DNA of 64,000 nucleotides from Ignatzschineria larvae DSM 13226 (GCF_038500265.1 NZ_CP150637.1:2187501-2251500); one strand, 5' to 3'; positions 1 to 10,000 are shown, numbered from the stretch's first letter. Notes: generated by a model not told the origin, from the sequence alone. A program made the numbers and translations.

Positions 1-689
1 ATTAAAATAACGGCAAATGCACTACCAAAACTTAAAAAGTAATTAGCCAGCACATTCACATTGTAAGTCGGCATCATCATGCGAGCGGCATCTTCGGTAA
101 AGGACTGCATAATTGGATCGATTTGTGATGGTGTAAAGCTTGCACTAAACCCTCCAGCAAGCCCGGCAAAAGCAGTGGCAATCCCAGCGAGTGGATGACG
201 ACCTTTAGCATAGAACATCAGAGCCGCAACCGGCATCAGAATAACATAAGCGGAATCAGAGACAACGTGGGCAACTACCGATACAAATACCACTGTCGGC
301 GTTAAAAATCGAGGAGAGATAAAACTCAATAATTTCTTTAATGCAGTATGAATAAATCCACTACGCTCTGCAATTCCGATTCCCAAAGTTGCCACAATGG
401 TGATCCCAAGCGGTGGGAAGCTCATAAAGTTCTTCACCGTCGAGATAATAAAAGTGACGATATGATCGTAGGTGAAAAGATTAATCACCTCAATTTTTTG
501 GGGGGTAGCCCCCATTTTTGTCGGGGGAAGATAGTAATCAAAATCGATAAATGAGAGTAAAAATGAGAGTATCCAACAGATCACTAATGCATAGATAAAG
601 AGCATCGTGACGCTCGGCATCTTATTCCCAAATCGTTCTACGGTATTCAAAAAGCCTTTTTTCTTGAAAGGCTCAATCGTTTCTGCCAT
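1..689 (-). CDS. abgT: AbgT-family transporter (partial, N-terminal 229 residues)
   Basis: The minus strand reads open from an ATG at 689 to the left edge, so the C-terminal half lies outside the window. The product resembles the AbgT family of 12-TM carriers, which import p-aminobenzoyl-glutamate or export sulfonamides/antimetabolites. After a charged N-terminus comes a first membrane helix, a conserved segment with GIGIAERSG, then HVVSDSAYVILMPVAALMF and GRHPLAGIATAFAGLAGGFSA, both family hallmarks. An AAGGA ribosome-binding site precedes the ATG. The real substrate cannot be read from sequence. The family assignment is confident and the gene symbol is by family only. Confidence 0.85.
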   Translation of the reverse strand, partial: MAETIEPFKKKGFLNTVERFGNKMPSVTMLFIYALVICWILSFLLSFIDFDYYLPPTKMGATPQKIEVINLFTYDHIVTFIISTVKNFMSFPPLGITIVATLGIGIAERSGFIHTALKKLLSFISPRFLTPTVVFVSVVAHVVSDSAYVILMPVAALMFYAKGRHPLAGIATAFAGLAGGFSASFTPSQIDPIMQSFTEDAARMMMPTYNVNVLANYFLSFGSAFAVIL

Positions 690-930
690 CTGAAATCCTT
701 TTTCATAAACTATGTGTTAGCTCAATAACCTATAAAAATAGCTGAGAAAAATTCTATTTAAAGAGAGATATCTCTTGAAATAAATCTATCTCCTCATCTA
801 CCCATATATACAGTATTAAAAAATACCCTATAGCCTTTATGATTGCTAGAGCCATCAATTATTAAAAAACTACTTATTATTATTTTTGCACAAAATCAAT
901 AAGATCAAAATAAATTCGATTGTATCAACA
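690..930. other. A+T-rich intergenic region upstream of abgT
   Basis: This stretch lies between the abgT start and the terminator of the following minus-strand gene. It is strongly A+T-rich and presumably carries the abgT promoter. I see no supported ORF or strong hairpin in it. Confidence 0.4.
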
Positions 931-967
931 TAAAAAAATACCCTAAAAAAATTAAGCTCTTAGGGTA
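931..967 (-). terminator. Rho-independent terminator of yjgR-like gene
   Basis: Read on the minus strand, an 8-bp stem (TACCCTAA paired with TTAGGGTA, 960-967 with 939-946) is followed directly by a run of seven T residues. It lies about 40 bp beyond the stop codon of the 1009-2544 gene, which it should terminate. Confidence 0.75.
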
Positions 968-1008
968 CTTCCAATCTTACTGATCACCATAAATTACAGC
1001 ACTTATAC

Positions 1009-2544
1009 TTATCGCCGTTTTCGACCGCCTAATGTGCCACGAACAATCTCATTGCTCAATTGTCGCATCAATTGTTTACTAGTCTGTTGCACTAATCCCT
1101 CTTGTTTTCCACCTCTTGGGCCAGTTGAGCCAAAGAGAAACGTTTTTAACATACCCAATAAACCGCTATCTGTAGATTGAGCATTTCCTGTTGGAGTATT
1201 CTCCGCTTGCTCTGCTCGTGTTTGCAAAGTCGCAGCGATCTCTGCTTCTTTCGCCGCCTCTAATTCAGCTTTTTCAAGTAACTCATAAGCAGATTCACGA
1301 TCAATCATCTCCTCATAACGTCCATAGATAGATGATTGATTAATAATCGTATTAATCTCCGCTGGTGTTAATATCCCCATTCTAGACTCGGGTGCTAAAA
1401 TAAAAGCACGCTCGACAATATTCGGGGCACCCTTTCCCCCTAAAAATGAAATCAAAGCTTCCCCTGTACCAAGCTCACCTATCGCTGTTTCTGCATCAAA
1501 ATTAGGATTCGCGCGCATCGTTTGAGCGGCTGCTTTTACAGCCTTTTGATCTCGTGGTGTAAAGGCTCTTAATGCATGTTGAATACGGTTGCCTAACTGC
1601 CCTAAAATATTATCCGGAATATCTAAAGGCGTTTGGGAAATAAAGTAAATTCCCACCCCTTTTGAACGAATAAGGCGAACGACCTGCTCAATTTTGTCGA
1701 GCAATGCTTTCGGAGCATCTTTAAAAAGGAGATGTGCCTCATCAAAAAAGAAGACAATTTTAGGTTTCTCCATATCACCCACTTCCGGTAATCTTTCAAA
1801 TAACTCTGACATTGTCCAGAGTAAAAACATCGCATAGAGTTTAGGTTGATGATATAGCTTCTCCGCCGAGAGAATATTAATCATCCCTCGCCCGTTGCTT
1901 TCACGCATAAAATCAAAAATATCAAGATTAGGCTCGCCAAAAAAGAGTTCAGCGCCTTCCATCTCTAACTGCAATAATCCTCTTTGAATCGCGCCAATAG
2001 AGGCAGAAGCGATATTACCATACTCTTTTTGTAAAGATTTCGCATTATCTGCCACATAACGTGTCATTGCTCTAAGATCTTTAAAATCAATGAGCAGTAG
2101 ACCGTTATCATCGGCGACTTTAAAAATAATATTTAAAATACCAAGTTGAATCTCATTGAGCCCCATTAACTGTCCAAGGATAAGAGGCCCCATATCAGAC
2201 ACCGTTGCCCTAATCGGGTGTCCTTTTTCGGCAAATACATCCCAAAAAGTAACAGGATTATCATGAGGATCCCAATCAGTATACCCCGTTGCATCTAATC
2301 TCTCTTGCAATTTGGGGTTAATGGTACCTGCAGCAGCAATTCCAGAGAGATCCCCTTTAACATCCGCCATAAAGACAGGGACGCCAATTTTAGAAAAACT
2401 CTCTGCTAATTTTTGCAACGTGACCGTCTTTCCCGTCCCTGTGGCACCTGTAATTAAACCATGGCGGTTTGCTAAATTCGATAATAAATTAAGCTCTTGA
2501 TGATCTGCAGTTTTGCCGATTAAGAGCGGATAACCATTACTCAT
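1009..2544 (-). CDS. yjgR: YjgR-type HerA-like P-loop ATPase (DUF853)
   Basis: The 511-residue protein belongs to the DUF853/YjgR group of HerA-FtsK-like ATPases. A Walker A motif GATGTGKT is at residues 33-40 and a hydrophobic Walker B strand ending in DEAH is at about 264-271. The stretch [12 protein letters not shown] after the P-loop is typical of this family. The C-terminal tail from about residue 430 is Glu/Ala-rich and probably coiled or disordered, ending in a basic GGRKRR. The start is supported by AAGGAG six bases before the ATG. The cellular role of YjgR is not well defined; a DNA-translocase-like activity is inferred only from the fold. It stands alone, with its own terminator. 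Confidence 0.9.
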   Translation of the reverse strand: MSNGYPLLIGKTADHQELNLLSNLANRHGLITGATGTGKTVTLQKLAESFSKIGVPVFMADVKGDLSGIAAAGTINPKLQERLDATGYTDWDPHDNPVTFWDVFAEKGHPIRATVSDMGPLILGQLMGLNEIQLGILNIIFKVADDNGLLLIDFKDLRAMTRYVADNAKSLQKEYGNIASASIGAIQRGLLQLEMEGAELFFGEPNLDIFDFMRESNGRGMINILSAEKLYHQPKLYAMFLLWTMSELFERLPEVGDMEKPKIVFFFDEAHLLFKDAPKALLDKIEQVVRLIRSKGVGIYFISQTPLDIPDNILGQLGNRIQHALRAFTPRDQKAVKAAAQTMRANPNFDAETAIGELGTGEALISFLGGKGAPNIVERAFILAPESRMGILTPAEINTIINQSSIYGRYEEMIDRESAYELLEKAELEAAKEAEIAATLQTRAEQAENTPTGNAQSTDSGLLGMLKTFLFGSTGPRGGKQEGLVQQTSKQLMRQLSNEIVRGTLGGRKRR

Positions 2545-2880
2545 AAGGATCTCCTTGTGCGATATGTCTAAATCTAATTTCTAAATTCTAAATTTAATTT
2601 CTACATTGAATTTCTATAACTTATTCTATGACCGTAATTTGCCATTGATAAACAAAGGAAAATTGTACTAAATAAAGCGTAAATAAGGGATGATTTACTG
2701 TATTTAATAATAAATTTTAATTATTTCTTGAAAGTTTCACTCAATAGTTCGTTTTGAATAATACTTTGAATAAAAAAATCGGGTACCTACAGAGATTCAA
2801 TAGAAAAAGAATGATAAAAAATATTTTTCTTTAAAAAACAGTATATTAAATTTTTTACCCCTATAAAATTTATAGTAATA
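2545..2880. other. Intergenic region between yjgR and the M-box leader
   Basis: Very A+T-rich DNA. Around 2568-2625 there are short imperfect repeats of the type ctaaatttaatttct. The yjgR promoter should lie here on the minus strand. I see no supported gene. Confidence 0.4.
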
Positions 2881-2891
2881 CTAATTAACTC

Positions 2892-2920
2892 TTGATAATA
2901 AATCTTTTATAGGTGATAAT
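2892..2920 (+). promoter_or_regulatory. Sigma70-like promoter for the M-box/mgtE transcript
   Basis: TTGATA (2892-2897) and GATAAT (2915-2920) are separated by exactly 17 bp, each one mismatch from consensus. The predicted start site is near 2927, about 55 bp upstream of the riboswitch aptamer. Confidence 0.7.
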
Positions 2921-2979
2921 GCGCCCTCAAATTATTTTGTGTTAATAAGATGTACGATCATATGATAATCGCTTATTAA

Positions 2980-3176
2980 CTATCCTCGTTAGGTGAGGCT
3001 CCTATATGGAGGCAAGCTACTGCCCAGAAACGTCGAGAGACACCAACGGGTCAGCAGAAACTGTCGAGCTAAGGCAGTATCTAATGTAGCCGAAAGTATC
3101 ATTTTTGATCTATTTATAGATTAGATCATGACTCACTTTCATGCCATATAGTGCTAAAGCTGTACGAAAGAGGAGA
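2980..3176 (+). promoter_or_regulatory. M-box (ykoK) magnesium riboswitch aptamer
   Basis: The sequence contains the highly conserved M-box blocks in the right order. These are CGTTAGGTGAGGCTCCTATA at about 2987, CTACTGCCCAGAAACGTCGA, the CCAACGGGTCAGCAGAAA block, CGAGCTAAGGCAGT, and near the 3' end ATGCCATATAGTGCTAAAGC followed by TACGA. The outer P1 stem can be drawn between TCCTC at 2983-2987 and GAGGA at 3170-3174. M-boxes bind Mg2+ and reduce expression of magnesium transporters when magnesium is plentiful. The downstream gene is an MgtE transporter, which fits. Boundaries are approximate. Confidence 0.92.
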
Positions 3177-3207
3177 GATCGCCAGCAAAGCCGATCGCTT
3201 TGTGGCA

Positions 3208-3247
3208 TAAAACACCCTCCTCACACTGTGGTTGGGTGTTTTTTTCG
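3208..3247 (+). terminator. Intrinsic terminator of the M-box expression platform
   Basis: AACACCC (about 3210-3217) pairs with GGGTGTT (3234-3241), with a loop between, and the 3' arm runs into a T tract. It lies about 30 nt after the aptamer and 120 nt before the mgtE start. This fits a transcription-attenuation mechanism in which magnesium-bound aptamer favours termination. The competing antiterminator pairing was not worked out. Confidence 0.8.
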
Positions 3248-3367
3248 ATCTCAAAAATAGACTGATCATCTATTCGCTCTTTGCTCATGGATACCTGCGT
3301 TGGCTGAGGCGCCCAGCTACGCTTAACAAAATATAATTTATGCAAATAAAAGATAGGAGTTAAGCTA

Positions 3368-4369
3368 ATGGTACAAGACCGCAATCAAAAATTTGGCATC
3401 GAGACCGCGGGGTCAATGATGTCAGATGACTTCATCACTCTCCCTATGAGAGATACCGTTGATCAAACCATCGATTATCTTCGTAAAACACTCTATCAAC
3501 GGGAAGATATTCATTACATCTATGTCTTAAATGACGATAAATTATTGGCCGGCGTAATCGCTATTCGGGAGCTTTTAGCTGCGAAAGGGGACGCAACACT
3601 CCAAGAGATCATGAAGACTAAGATCAAAACCTTATCTCCTGATATCGACCAAGAACAGGTTGCACAGCTATTCCAAGAAACTGAGCTAGTGACGATTCCT
3701 GTCGTAGATTACTCTCAACACCTCCTCGGTGTTATCCATATGGATCAAATGCTTGATGTTATGGAACAAGAGGGTACGGAAGATATCTATCGTATGGCTT
3801 CGATCAAAAGTGATGATTTCGATAGTCAAAACATCCTCACTGCGACGATCGGCCTTCTCTACCGTAAACGGGTTGCTTGGTTGATTATTCTCGTCTTTAT
3901 GAATATCTTTTCAGGTGCCGGAATTGCCACATTTGAAGAGTTGATTGAGAGTAATGTTGCCCTTGTCTTCTTCTTGCCACTGCTCGTCGATAGTGGCGGT
4001 AATGCCGGTGCTCAGTCTGCAACACTTGTGATTCGTGCAATGGCATTAGGGGAAGTACGCATGAAAGACTGGTTTAAGATGATCAGTAAAGAGATCCTTG
4101 TATCAGGCCTACTGGGATTTACGATGGCGCTTGCGGTTTCCCTCATCGGTATCTACCGCGGTGGCCCTGAAATTGCCTTTGTGGTAGCCTTAACAATGGT
4201 GGGTGTTGTTATGATCGGTAGCTTAATCGGCCTTTCACTTCCATTTATCTTCAGTAAATTAAAAATGGACCCTGCAACAGCAAGTGGACCGCTTATCACC
4301 TCTATTTGTGATATTGTCGGTGTCTTTATCTACTTCGGTATTGCAAGTGCATTTATGACTTTAAGCTAA
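3368..4369 (+). CDS. mgtE: MgtE-family magnesium transporter, short form
   Basis: The 333-residue inner-membrane protein is an MgtE Mg2+ channel/transporter. Residues about 14-135 form two CBS domains, which act as magnesium sensors in the family. From about residue 160 to the end are five hydrophobic segments of the transport domain. Hallmarks are the PLLVDSGGNAGAQSATL signature (GGNAGAQ at 210-216) and DPATASGPLITSICD near the end, whose Asp lines the pore in characterised MgtE. Typical MgtE is about 450 residues; here the N-terminal helical (N) domain is missing and the start lies just before the first CBS. An AGGAG sits 9 bases before the ATG. Regulation is by the upstream M-box. Confidence 0.93.
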   Translation: MVQDRNQKFGIETAGSMMSDDFITLPMRDTVDQTIDYLRKTLYQREDIHYIYVLNDDKLLAGVIAIRELLAAKGDATLQEIMKTKIKTLSPDIDQEQVAQLFQETELVTIPVVDYSQHLLGVIHMDQMLDVMEQEGTEDIYRMASIKSDDFDSQNILTATIGLLYRKRVAWLIILVFMNIFSGAGIATFEELIESNVALVFFLPLLVDSGGNAGAQSATLVIRAMALGEVRMKDWFKMISKEILVSGLLGFTMALAVSLIGIYRGGPEIAFVVALTMVGVVMIGSLIGLSLPFIFSKLKMDPATASGPLITSICDIVGVFIYFGIASAFMTLS

Positions 4370-4795
4370 TACTTATACTAAACAGTAATCAGTTTAACCT
4401 CTATCAAATACTACCTGAAAAGGTAACCCTTATTTTTACTCAATGAATATATATCGTGTTCTCCATAAGAAGCGCAATCTTTACCAAACGTCTCTTCTTC
4501 ACGATCATTGGGTAAAAATCGTAGGTAATATCAAGATTCTCATATAGCCTACCAGCTATGACATATTTGATGAATGCGCTATTACTTACACCTTTTTAGT
4601 CCTAGGCATTCATAACAATAACCATAAGCCGATAATATTTTTTACAGTAGTATTTTTTACTGCAATATGTAAAATCCCAAAGCTCAACACTTTGGGATTT
4701 TTTTATTCTTAATTCATAAAAGCTCAGCCATAAAAGCATCAAAAGGTAAAACACTCTCTTTAGTGAGGATCTTATGATGCTATCACTCTTACATC
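4370..4795. other. Intergenic region between mgtE and metG (convergent)
   Basis: It contains a strong hairpin terminator at 4672-4704. Near the metG end there is a larger imperfect hairpin, about 4727-4778, whose arms AGCATCAAAAG and CTTATGATGCT match at 10 of 11 positions. The latter may be the metG 3' end structure, but it lacks a clear T tract. A 34-codon ORF at 4444 has no ribosome-binding site and is not called. Confidence 0.5.
4672..4704 (+). terminator. Rho-independent terminator downstream of mgtE
   Basis: A perfect 11-bp stem, AAATCCCAAAG with CTTTGGGATTT, encloses a 7-base loop and is followed by four more T residues. It lies 300 bp past the mgtE stop and between convergent genes, so it may also stop transcription from metG. 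Confidence 0.8.
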
Positions 4796-6916
4796 TTATG
4801 AGATTTTTGCGCCGGGCTTTAACTCACCTAATGACGTTAAAAGTGCTAATGATTCATCTTTAGAGGCCGATAAAATCATTCCCTCGCTTACACCAAAACG
4901 CATCTTACGGGGCGCTAAATTCGCCACAACCACCACATAAGTTCCAACTAGAGCCGCAGGATCCTCATAGAACTTACGAATCCCTGAGAAAATTGTCCGA
5001 GGACGCGCTTCCCCTAAATCCACTTGGAAAGTAAGTAATTTATCGGAGCCCTCTAGGAAATCACACTCTAGGACCTTCCCTAAACGCAGATCGACTTTCG
5101 CAAAATCATCGATTGTAATATAGTCCCCGGCTGCTTGAGCGCCTTTCTCTTGAGTTGATTTCTCTTTATCTGCTTTAACTTTATCGGATTTCGCAGACTG
5201 CGCACTGTCTTTACGCTCTGTACTCAATGCTTCTTTATTCGCTTCGATTAAAAGATCGAGATCTTTACGATTTAAACGTGTCATCAAATGAGTATAGGGC
5301 TCCACTTGATGCCCAACTTTCAATCCTTGCTCTAAATCAGCATAAGAGAGCGGTGCAATATTGAGGAAAGATTCTACGCGCGCAGCCACTACAGGAATCA
5401 CCGGCTTGAGATAGAGCGTCAAAATTCTAAAGGTTTCTAAATAGCCCGTACAGAGATTTTGAAGTAATTCTCGCTTACTCTCATCCTTTGCCACTTCCCA
5501 CGGCTTCATTTGGTCAAAGTGCTCATTCACTGCATCACACGCTTGAGAAATTTCCCGCAAACTTGCCGCAAAATTACGTTGTTCAAAACCCGCTTGAATA
5601 CGGGGTGCGCGCTCTTTTAATGAAGCAATCAGCGATACCGTTTCAGGTGCAATGTTCCCCAAAGTATTCTCAAATTCTTTCGCAATAAAACGGCTAGTTC
5701 GAGAGGCGATATTGATATATTTACCGATCAAATCTGCATTCACACGATTCACAAAATCTTCTAAATTGAGATCAAAATCATCGATTGCCGCACTTGATTT
5801 AGCGGCAAAATAGTAACGCAACCATTCAGGATCTAAATTTTGACTAATATAAGAATTTGCCGTAATAAAAGTCCCTCGAGATTTACTCATTTTAGAACCA
5901 TCAACCGTTAAGAAACCATTGATCGCATATTGTGAGGGCACACGATGACCTGAAAAATTGAGCATTGCCGGCCAAAAGAGCGTATGGAAATACATAATAT
6001 CTTTCCCGATAAAATGTACCATCTCTGTCCCGGCTTCTTTTGCTGCTTCTCGTTTGACAAAACGATCAAACTCAATGCCACCAGTTTTATCGCAATAGTT
6101 TTTGAAAGAAGCAAAATAACCGATCGGGGCATCTAACCAAACATAGAAATATTTGTTCTCGGCATTCGGAATCGGAAAACCAAAATAGGGCGCATCTCGA
6201 GAGATATCCCAATCAGAAAGCTTACAATCCCCCTCTTCTCCAATCCATTCACGCATTTTATTCGCAGCTTCAGGTTGCAGACGGGATTTATCTTCTAAGA
6301 ACTTCCGCAAGAACGCCACACAACGAGGATCTGAGAGTTTAAAGAAGAAGTGCTCCGAAGGACGCATTACCGGCGTTTTACCAGTGACTACAGAGAATGG
6401 ATTGATGAGCTCAGTCGGGCGATAGGTAGCACCACACACTTCACAGTTATCCCCATATTGATCTTTTGCATGGCATTTCGGGCATTCGCCTTTGATAAAA
6501 CGATCGGGCAAGAACATTTTTCGAGTTTCATCATAAAACTGCTCAATTGTCTTCGTTTCAATGAGATTTTCTGCTTGAAGCGCAAGATAGATCTCTTCTA
6601 CTAAAGCTTGATTCTCTTTTGAGTGAGTCGTGTAGTAATTATCAAAGTTAATATAGAAACTATCAAAATCAGCAGAGTGCGCCGCATGGGCTTTTGCAAT
6701 CAATTCTTCTGGGGTAATCCCTAAAGAGTCGGCTTTAAGCATAATCGGTGTACCATGAGTATCATCTGCACAGATATAGTACACATCATTGCCTAATAAC
6801 CGCTGAAAGCGTACCCAAATATCCGCTTGGGTATAACCTAAAAGATGCCCTAAATGGATATCACCATTGGCAAAGGGCAAAGCATTTGTCACTAAAATCT
6901 CTCTCTTTTGTTGCAT
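4796..6916 (-). CDS. metG: Methionine-tRNA ligase
   Basis: This 706-residue cytosolic class I aminoacyl-tRNA synthetase charges tRNA-Met with methionine. The HIGH-type motif HLGH is at residues 21-24 and KMSKS at 342-346. Four cysteines at 145, 148, 158 and 161 form the zinc-binding knuckle. After a Lys/Glu/Ser-rich linker (about 565-600) there is a C-terminal EMAP/OB-fold tRNA-binding dimerisation domain, including [20 protein letters not shown] and ending near LKPGAKIS. The length and architecture match the E. coli type. The ribosome-binding site is weak (a distant AGGA). It is monocistronic here, convergent with mgtE. Confidence 0.98.
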   Translation of the reverse strand: MQQKREILVTNALPFANGDIHLGHLLGYTQADIWVRFQRLLGNDVYYICADDTHGTPIMLKADSLGITPEELIAKAHAAHSADFDSFYINFDNYYTTHSKENQALVEEIYLALQAENLIETKTIEQFYDETRKMFLPDRFIKGECPKCHAKDQYGDNCEVCGATYRPTELINPFSVVTGKTPVMRPSEHFFFKLSDPRCVAFLRKFLEDKSRLQPEAANKMREWIGEEGDCKLSDWDISRDAPYFGFPIPNAENKYFYVWLDAPIGYFASFKNYCDKTGGIEFDRFVKREAAKEAGTEMVHFIGKDIMYFHTLFWPAMLNFSGHRVPSQYAINGFLTVDGSKMSKSRGTFITANSYISQNLDPEWLRYYFAAKSSAAIDDFDLNLEDFVNRVNADLIGKYINIASRTSRFIAKEFENTLGNIAPETVSLIASLKERAPRIQAGFEQRNFAASLREISQACDAVNEHFDQMKPWEVAKDESKRELLQNLCTGYLETFRILTLYLKPVIPVVAARVESFLNIAPLSYADLEQGLKVGHQVEPYTHLMTRLNRKDLDLLIEANKEALSTERKDSAQSAKSDKVKADKEKSTQEKGAQAAGDYITIDDFAKVDLRLGKVLECDFLEGSDKLLTFQVDLGEARPRTIFSGIRKFYEDPAALVGTYVVVVANLAPRKMRFGVSEGMILSASKDESLALLTSLGELKPGAKIS

Positions 6917-7011
6917 ACTCTACTAATTCCTATTTATCTGTGTAATGTGGATGCGATCTATACTCACATTAGCAAAATGAGTGCTTATGCACTAATTTAT
7001 TATTGAATCTT

Positions 7012-7040
7012 CTATTGAATTTTCTATTGAATCTATTCAT
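7012..7040. repeat. Short imperfect direct repeat (tctattgaat)
   Basis: Two tctattgaat copies, plus a degenerate third copy, lie in the short gap between the metG promoter region and the ispF stop codon. The function is unknown and it may be simple sequence. Confidence 0.5.
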
Positions 7041-7076
7041 AGCCGAGCTAATCAATAAATGCTCAGCGATCAAGAG

Positions 7077-7550
7077 TTATCGTTCTATCAATAATACAGC
7101 GACTTGTGCGGCAATCCCCTCTTCTCGACCGACAAATCCCATCTTTTCCATCGTCGTTGCTTTAACGTTGATATCATTCATTGAAATCGCTAAATCTCCG
7201 GCGATAATCTGCTCAATCGCTTCTCGATGTGGTAAAATTTTAGGGCGCTCTGCGAGTACTGTAATATCGATATTGCCAATTCGATAACCTTTATCAAATA
7301 CCAACTTATAGGCTTGTTTTAGCAATACTCGACTATCTGCACCTTTAAAAGCGGGATCTGTATCAGGGAATAATGTCCCTATATCCCCCGCTTTTGCCGC
7401 ACCTAAAATGGCATCTGTTAAAGCGTGTAAGACAACATCACCATCTGAATGCGCTTTAAATTTTTTGTGAAAGGGGATTCGTACACCACCAATCATCAAA
7501 TGATCACCCTCTTCAAACGTGTGAACGTCAAATCCAAATCCTATCCTCAT
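7077..7550 (-). CDS. ispF: 2-C-methyl-D-erythritol 2,4-cyclodiphosphate synthase
   Basis: IspF closes the cyclic diphosphate in the MEP pathway of isoprenoid synthesis, releasing CMP. At 157 residues it has normal length. Metal-binding residues are visible as D8 and H10 (GFDVH) and H42 ([11 protein letters not shown]), at the same positions as in E. coli. The C-terminal [20 protein letters not shown] motif, which contributes to the cytidine pocket, is present. Its start codon overlaps the ispD stop by four bases, so the two are translationally coupled. Confidence 0.98.
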   Translation of the reverse strand: MRIGFGFDVHTFEEGDHLMIGGVRIPFHKKFKAHSDGDVVLHALTDAILGAAKAGDIGTLFPDTDPAFKGADSRVLLKQAYKLVFDKGYRIGNIDITVLAERPKILPHREAIEQIIAGDLAISMNDINVKATTMEKMGFVGREEGIAAQVAVLLIER

Positions 7551-8275
7551 ACTTCTCTCGCTGTAAAATAGAGGCGCATTAATTCAAGATCCTCAGGGTA
7601 AGTGATCTTCAAATTATGGCTATAACCTCGATATAGTTGGGGAAATAGGCCATTATACTCCAAAATTGAAGCTTCATCTGTGACATTTACGCCATCCTTT
7701 AAGATTTTTTCACTTGCCTCGAGCAATAGATTCAGCTTCGCTGCTTGTGGGGTTTGTGCTAACCATAACGTTGAACGATCTTCCGTGTGTATAATTCTTC
7801 CAGCAGTATCCGCTCTCTTCACCGTATCTTGTGCCGGCATCGCCATAATCAATCCAGCTTCTGGTTGCGTTGATACTAAATGCTCACAAAAGAGGGTTAA
7901 TTCCGAAGATTTTAATCCAGGTCTTGCCGCATCGTGCACCAGGACCCAAGCATCATCGAGAGACTTCCCTGCTTTCGATAACCGATTAGCCAAATACTGA
8001 AGCCCAGCAGTGACGGACGCTGTTCGAGTTTCTCCTCCGATTGTCTCCCATAATCGCTCACTTTCAAGCGGCAAAGGTGTTGAATCTCCCTGAGACCGTA
8101 CAACCACTCCCCCGGCAATGGCATCTACCGATAAGAAGAGAGAGAGCGTATGATAGAGCACGCTCTTCCCGGCAAGCATTAAGTATTGCTTAGGGCAATC
8201 TGCTCCCATTCGACTTCCTACTCCCGCCGCGGGGATGACAAAATAAATTTCTGGCATCGCTACTTTCTCTACCAT
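7547..8275 (-). CDS. ispD: 2-C-methyl-D-erythritol 4-phosphate cytidylyltransferase
   Basis: IspD couples CTP to MEP in isoprenoid precursor synthesis. The nucleotide-binding N-terminus [19 protein letters not shown] carries the conserved Arg and Lys. VHDAARPG and the later TDEASILE segment are also family hallmarks. The length of 242 residues is normal. The chosen ATG at 8275 has AGGA about 9 bases upstream; a second ATG seven codons in (8257) is possible but has a poorer ribosome-binding site. Together with ispF it forms a two-gene unit, divergent from the shikimate-dehydrogenase-like gene. Confidence 0.97.
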   Translation of the reverse strand: MVEKVAMPEIYFVIPAAGVGSRMGADCPKQYLMLAGKSVLYHTLSLFLSVDAIAGGVVVRSQGDSTPLPLESERLWETIGGETRTASVTAGLQYLANRLSKAGKSLDDAWVLVHDAARPGLKSSELTLFCEHLVSTQPEAGLIMAMPAQDTVKRADTAGRIIHTEDRSTLWLAQTPQAAKLNLLLEASEKILKDGVNVTDEASILEYNGLFPQLYRGYSHNLKITYPEDLELMRLYFTAREV

Positions 8276-8420
8276 TAATGCTTCCTACCTTGATATAAAG
8301 TGATCATCGTTAACTTCTCTCCTCATTTCTCTTTATCAATCTCCCAATATCCCCTATGATGAAACAGATACTTTTTTATCACACTTTTTAAGCGCTACTT
8401 TAAAATACAAGGGAATGATG

Positions 8421-9245
8421 ATGATTAATAAGAATACTCAGCTCTGCATCTCTCTCTCCGGCCGCCCCGGCAACTTTGGGACATTCTTTCATAATTACCT
8501 TTATCAACAATTAGAACTCGATTATATCTACAAAGCTTTCTCTACTCGCAATATTGAAGATGCTATTAAAGGGGTTCGTGCTTTAGGTATTAGAGGCTGT
8601 GCAATCTCTATGCCCTTTAAAGAAGCGGTGATCCCCTTAGTCGATCAGATCGACCACTCAGCAGCAGCCATTGATTCTATCAATACTATTGTTAATAATG
8701 ACGGAGAACTCTTTGCCTATAATACAGATTATATTGCCGTAGTTGAACTTCTTAAAAAGAATCAAATATCGCCTGATACCCCTTTTATTCTCAAGGGAAG
8801 TGGAGGAATGGCAAAAGCGGTAGCAGGTGCGCTCTATCATCAAGGTTTTAAAAATGGCACAATTGTTGCCCGAAACAAGCAAAAAGGGCAAGATCTTGCA
8901 GAACTCTATCAATTCTCTTATAGCGCCACGGAACCCTCTCTCAAAAAAGTGCAAGCAATGATGCTTATCAATGTTACCCCACTAGGCATGCAAGGAGGCG
9001 AAGAGGTCAATGATCTTGCCTTTACTCAAGAGAATATCGAGCATGCTTCTATCATCTTTGATGTTGTAGCACTCCCTGTAGAAACACCGATGATTAAACT
9101 CGCACAACAGCTCAATAAAATCATCATTAGCGGTGCAGATATCGCCGTCATTCAAGCCATAGAACAGTTTGTGCTCTATACAGGCATTCGCCCCTCTTTA
9201 GATCTAGTAAAAGAGGCATCAAGCTTTGCAAGAGACCTAGCTTAA
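8421..9245 (+). CDS. Shikimate 5-dehydrogenase-like protein (HI0607 type)
   Basis: This is an NAD(P)-dependent dehydrogenase of the AroE superfamily, closest by eye to the Haemophilus HI0607 subgroup, which starts MINK-TQLC-SLSGRP. The substrate-binding Lys in SMPFKEAV and the catalytic Asp in AYNTDYIA are both present. ILKGSGGMAKAVAGALY forms the nucleotide-binding loop. HI0607-like enzymes have weak shikimate activity and an uncertain true substrate, so it should not be taken as the biosynthetic AroE. Three ATGs lie in tandem at 8415, 8418 and 8421. The AAGGGA at 8409-8414 touches the first but is properly spaced from the third, which also matches the family N-terminus. Confidence 0.85.
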   Translation: MINKNTQLCISLSGRPGNFGTFFHNYLYQQLELDYIYKAFSTRNIEDAIKGVRALGIRGCAISMPFKEAVIPLVDQIDHSAAAIDSINTIVNNDGELFAYNTDYIAVVELLKKNQISPDTPFILKGSGGMAKAVAGALYHQGFKNGTIVARNKQKGQDLAELYQFSYSATEPSLKKVQAMMLINVTPLGMQGGEEVNDLAFTQENIEHASIIFDVVALPVETPMIKLAQQLNKIIISGADIAVIQAIEQFVLYTGIRPSLDLVKEASSFARDLA

Positions 9246-9354
9246 ATCAATATAAGCTCAATCTAACCTAATTACTACTCTCACAAAGTTGTTTTTGTAA
9301 CATTTATCTGCTTATACTCTTTATCCAATATATCGATACCACTCTAAAACATCA

Positions 9355-9387
9355 ATAAAAAAACCTCAGTTTCTAAAACTGAGGTTT
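9355..9387 (-). terminator. Rho-independent terminator of ihfB
   Basis: A perfect 12-bp stem (AAACCTCAGTTT with AAACTGAGGTTT, loop CTA) is followed on the minus strand by seven T residues. It lies about 110 bp past the ihfB stop. Confidence 0.85.
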
Positions 9388-9499
9388 ACAGATAACTCCG
9401 AACATTCAATCTCAACAACTATTGAATTCAGTCATTATTACTCGTAACGCCCTACGCTCATCATTCTTCCTGCAATGATAGTTAAACCTTTATAGAGAC

Positions 9500-9805
9500 C
9501 TATTTTTGTAAAGGAAAATGCTCACGACTTTCATCTACTCTTTCACGCAATAACTTACCTGGTTTAAAATGCGTTGTGTATTTACCGCTTAATTTTACTG
9601 CATCCCCCGTTTTAGGATTACGGCCAATTTTAGGCTCACGGTAGCGAACAGAAAAGCTACCAAAGCCACGAATTTCGATGCGCCCACCCTTTCCTAATGT
9701 ATCTGTAATATGTTCTAAAATTTTCTTAACACTCTTCTCAATTTCAGAAACTGAACAATGAGGGTATTTTGCGCTAAGTTTTTGGACTAATTCTGATCTT
9801 GTCAC
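9500..9805 (-). CDS. ihfB: Integration host factor subunit beta
   Basis: IHF-beta pairs with IHF-alpha to bend DNA at specific sites in the nucleoid. The 101-residue product carries the DNABII fold, with the DNA-wrapping arm [20 protein letters not shown] and its intercalating Pro. The start is a GTG at 9805, eight bases after AAGGAG; this gives the standard beginning (M)TRSELVQKL. An open frame continues upstream to 9892, but that extension is unlike any IHF and is rejected. It is the last gene of the conserved cmk-rpsA-ihfB order. A promoter candidate lies at 9884-9912. Confidence 0.96.
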   Translation of the reverse strand: MTRSELVQKLSAKYPHCSVSEIEKSVKKILEHITDTLGKGGRIEIRGFGSFSVRYREPKIGRNPKTGDAVKLSGKYTTHFKPGKLLRERVDESREHFPLQK

Positions 9806-9883
9806 AGCATTTTCTCCTTGAAATTCATGCGTTATGCTCCATAAAAATATTGATATTTGGTAAATATATGTATATTTTGATAA

Positions 9884-9912
9884 ATAATACAATTTATCAC
9901 GCGATTCCGCAA
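9884..9912 (-). promoter_or_regulatory. Sigma70-like promoter for ihfB
   Basis: On the minus strand TTGCGG (9907-9912) and TATTAT (9884-9889) are 17 bp apart, between the rpsA terminator and the ihfB GTG. This would let ihfB be transcribed independently of rpsA. Confidence 0.55.
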
Positions 9913-9971
9913 GATCTGAAAACAGGATTCTACTATTTTTTTTGTTTTGAAATCAAAGTCATCAAAAGAGA

Positions 9972-10000
9972 AGGCCATGAGAAACTTGCTCTCATGGCCT
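9972..10000 (-). terminator. Probable rpsA terminator
   Basis: A 10-bp perfect stem (AGGCCATGAG with CTCATGGCCT) lies 50 bp beyond the rpsA stop. On the minus strand it is followed by TCTCTTTTGA, a modest U tract. The hairpin is strong and the T run is weak. Confidence 0.6.

Noticed and set aside
3154-3384. 76-codon minus-strand ORF
   Set aside because: It lies across the M-box and its terminator, which explain the sequence better.
4444-4548. 34-codon plus-strand ORF between mgtE and metG
   Set aside because: No ribosome-binding site, unconvincing composition and no terminator or operon context specific to it.
9806-9892. N-terminal extension of ihfB
   Set aside because: The extension is rich in Tyr/Ile and unlike IHF; the GTG at 9805 has an ideal AAGGAG and gives the family N-terminus.
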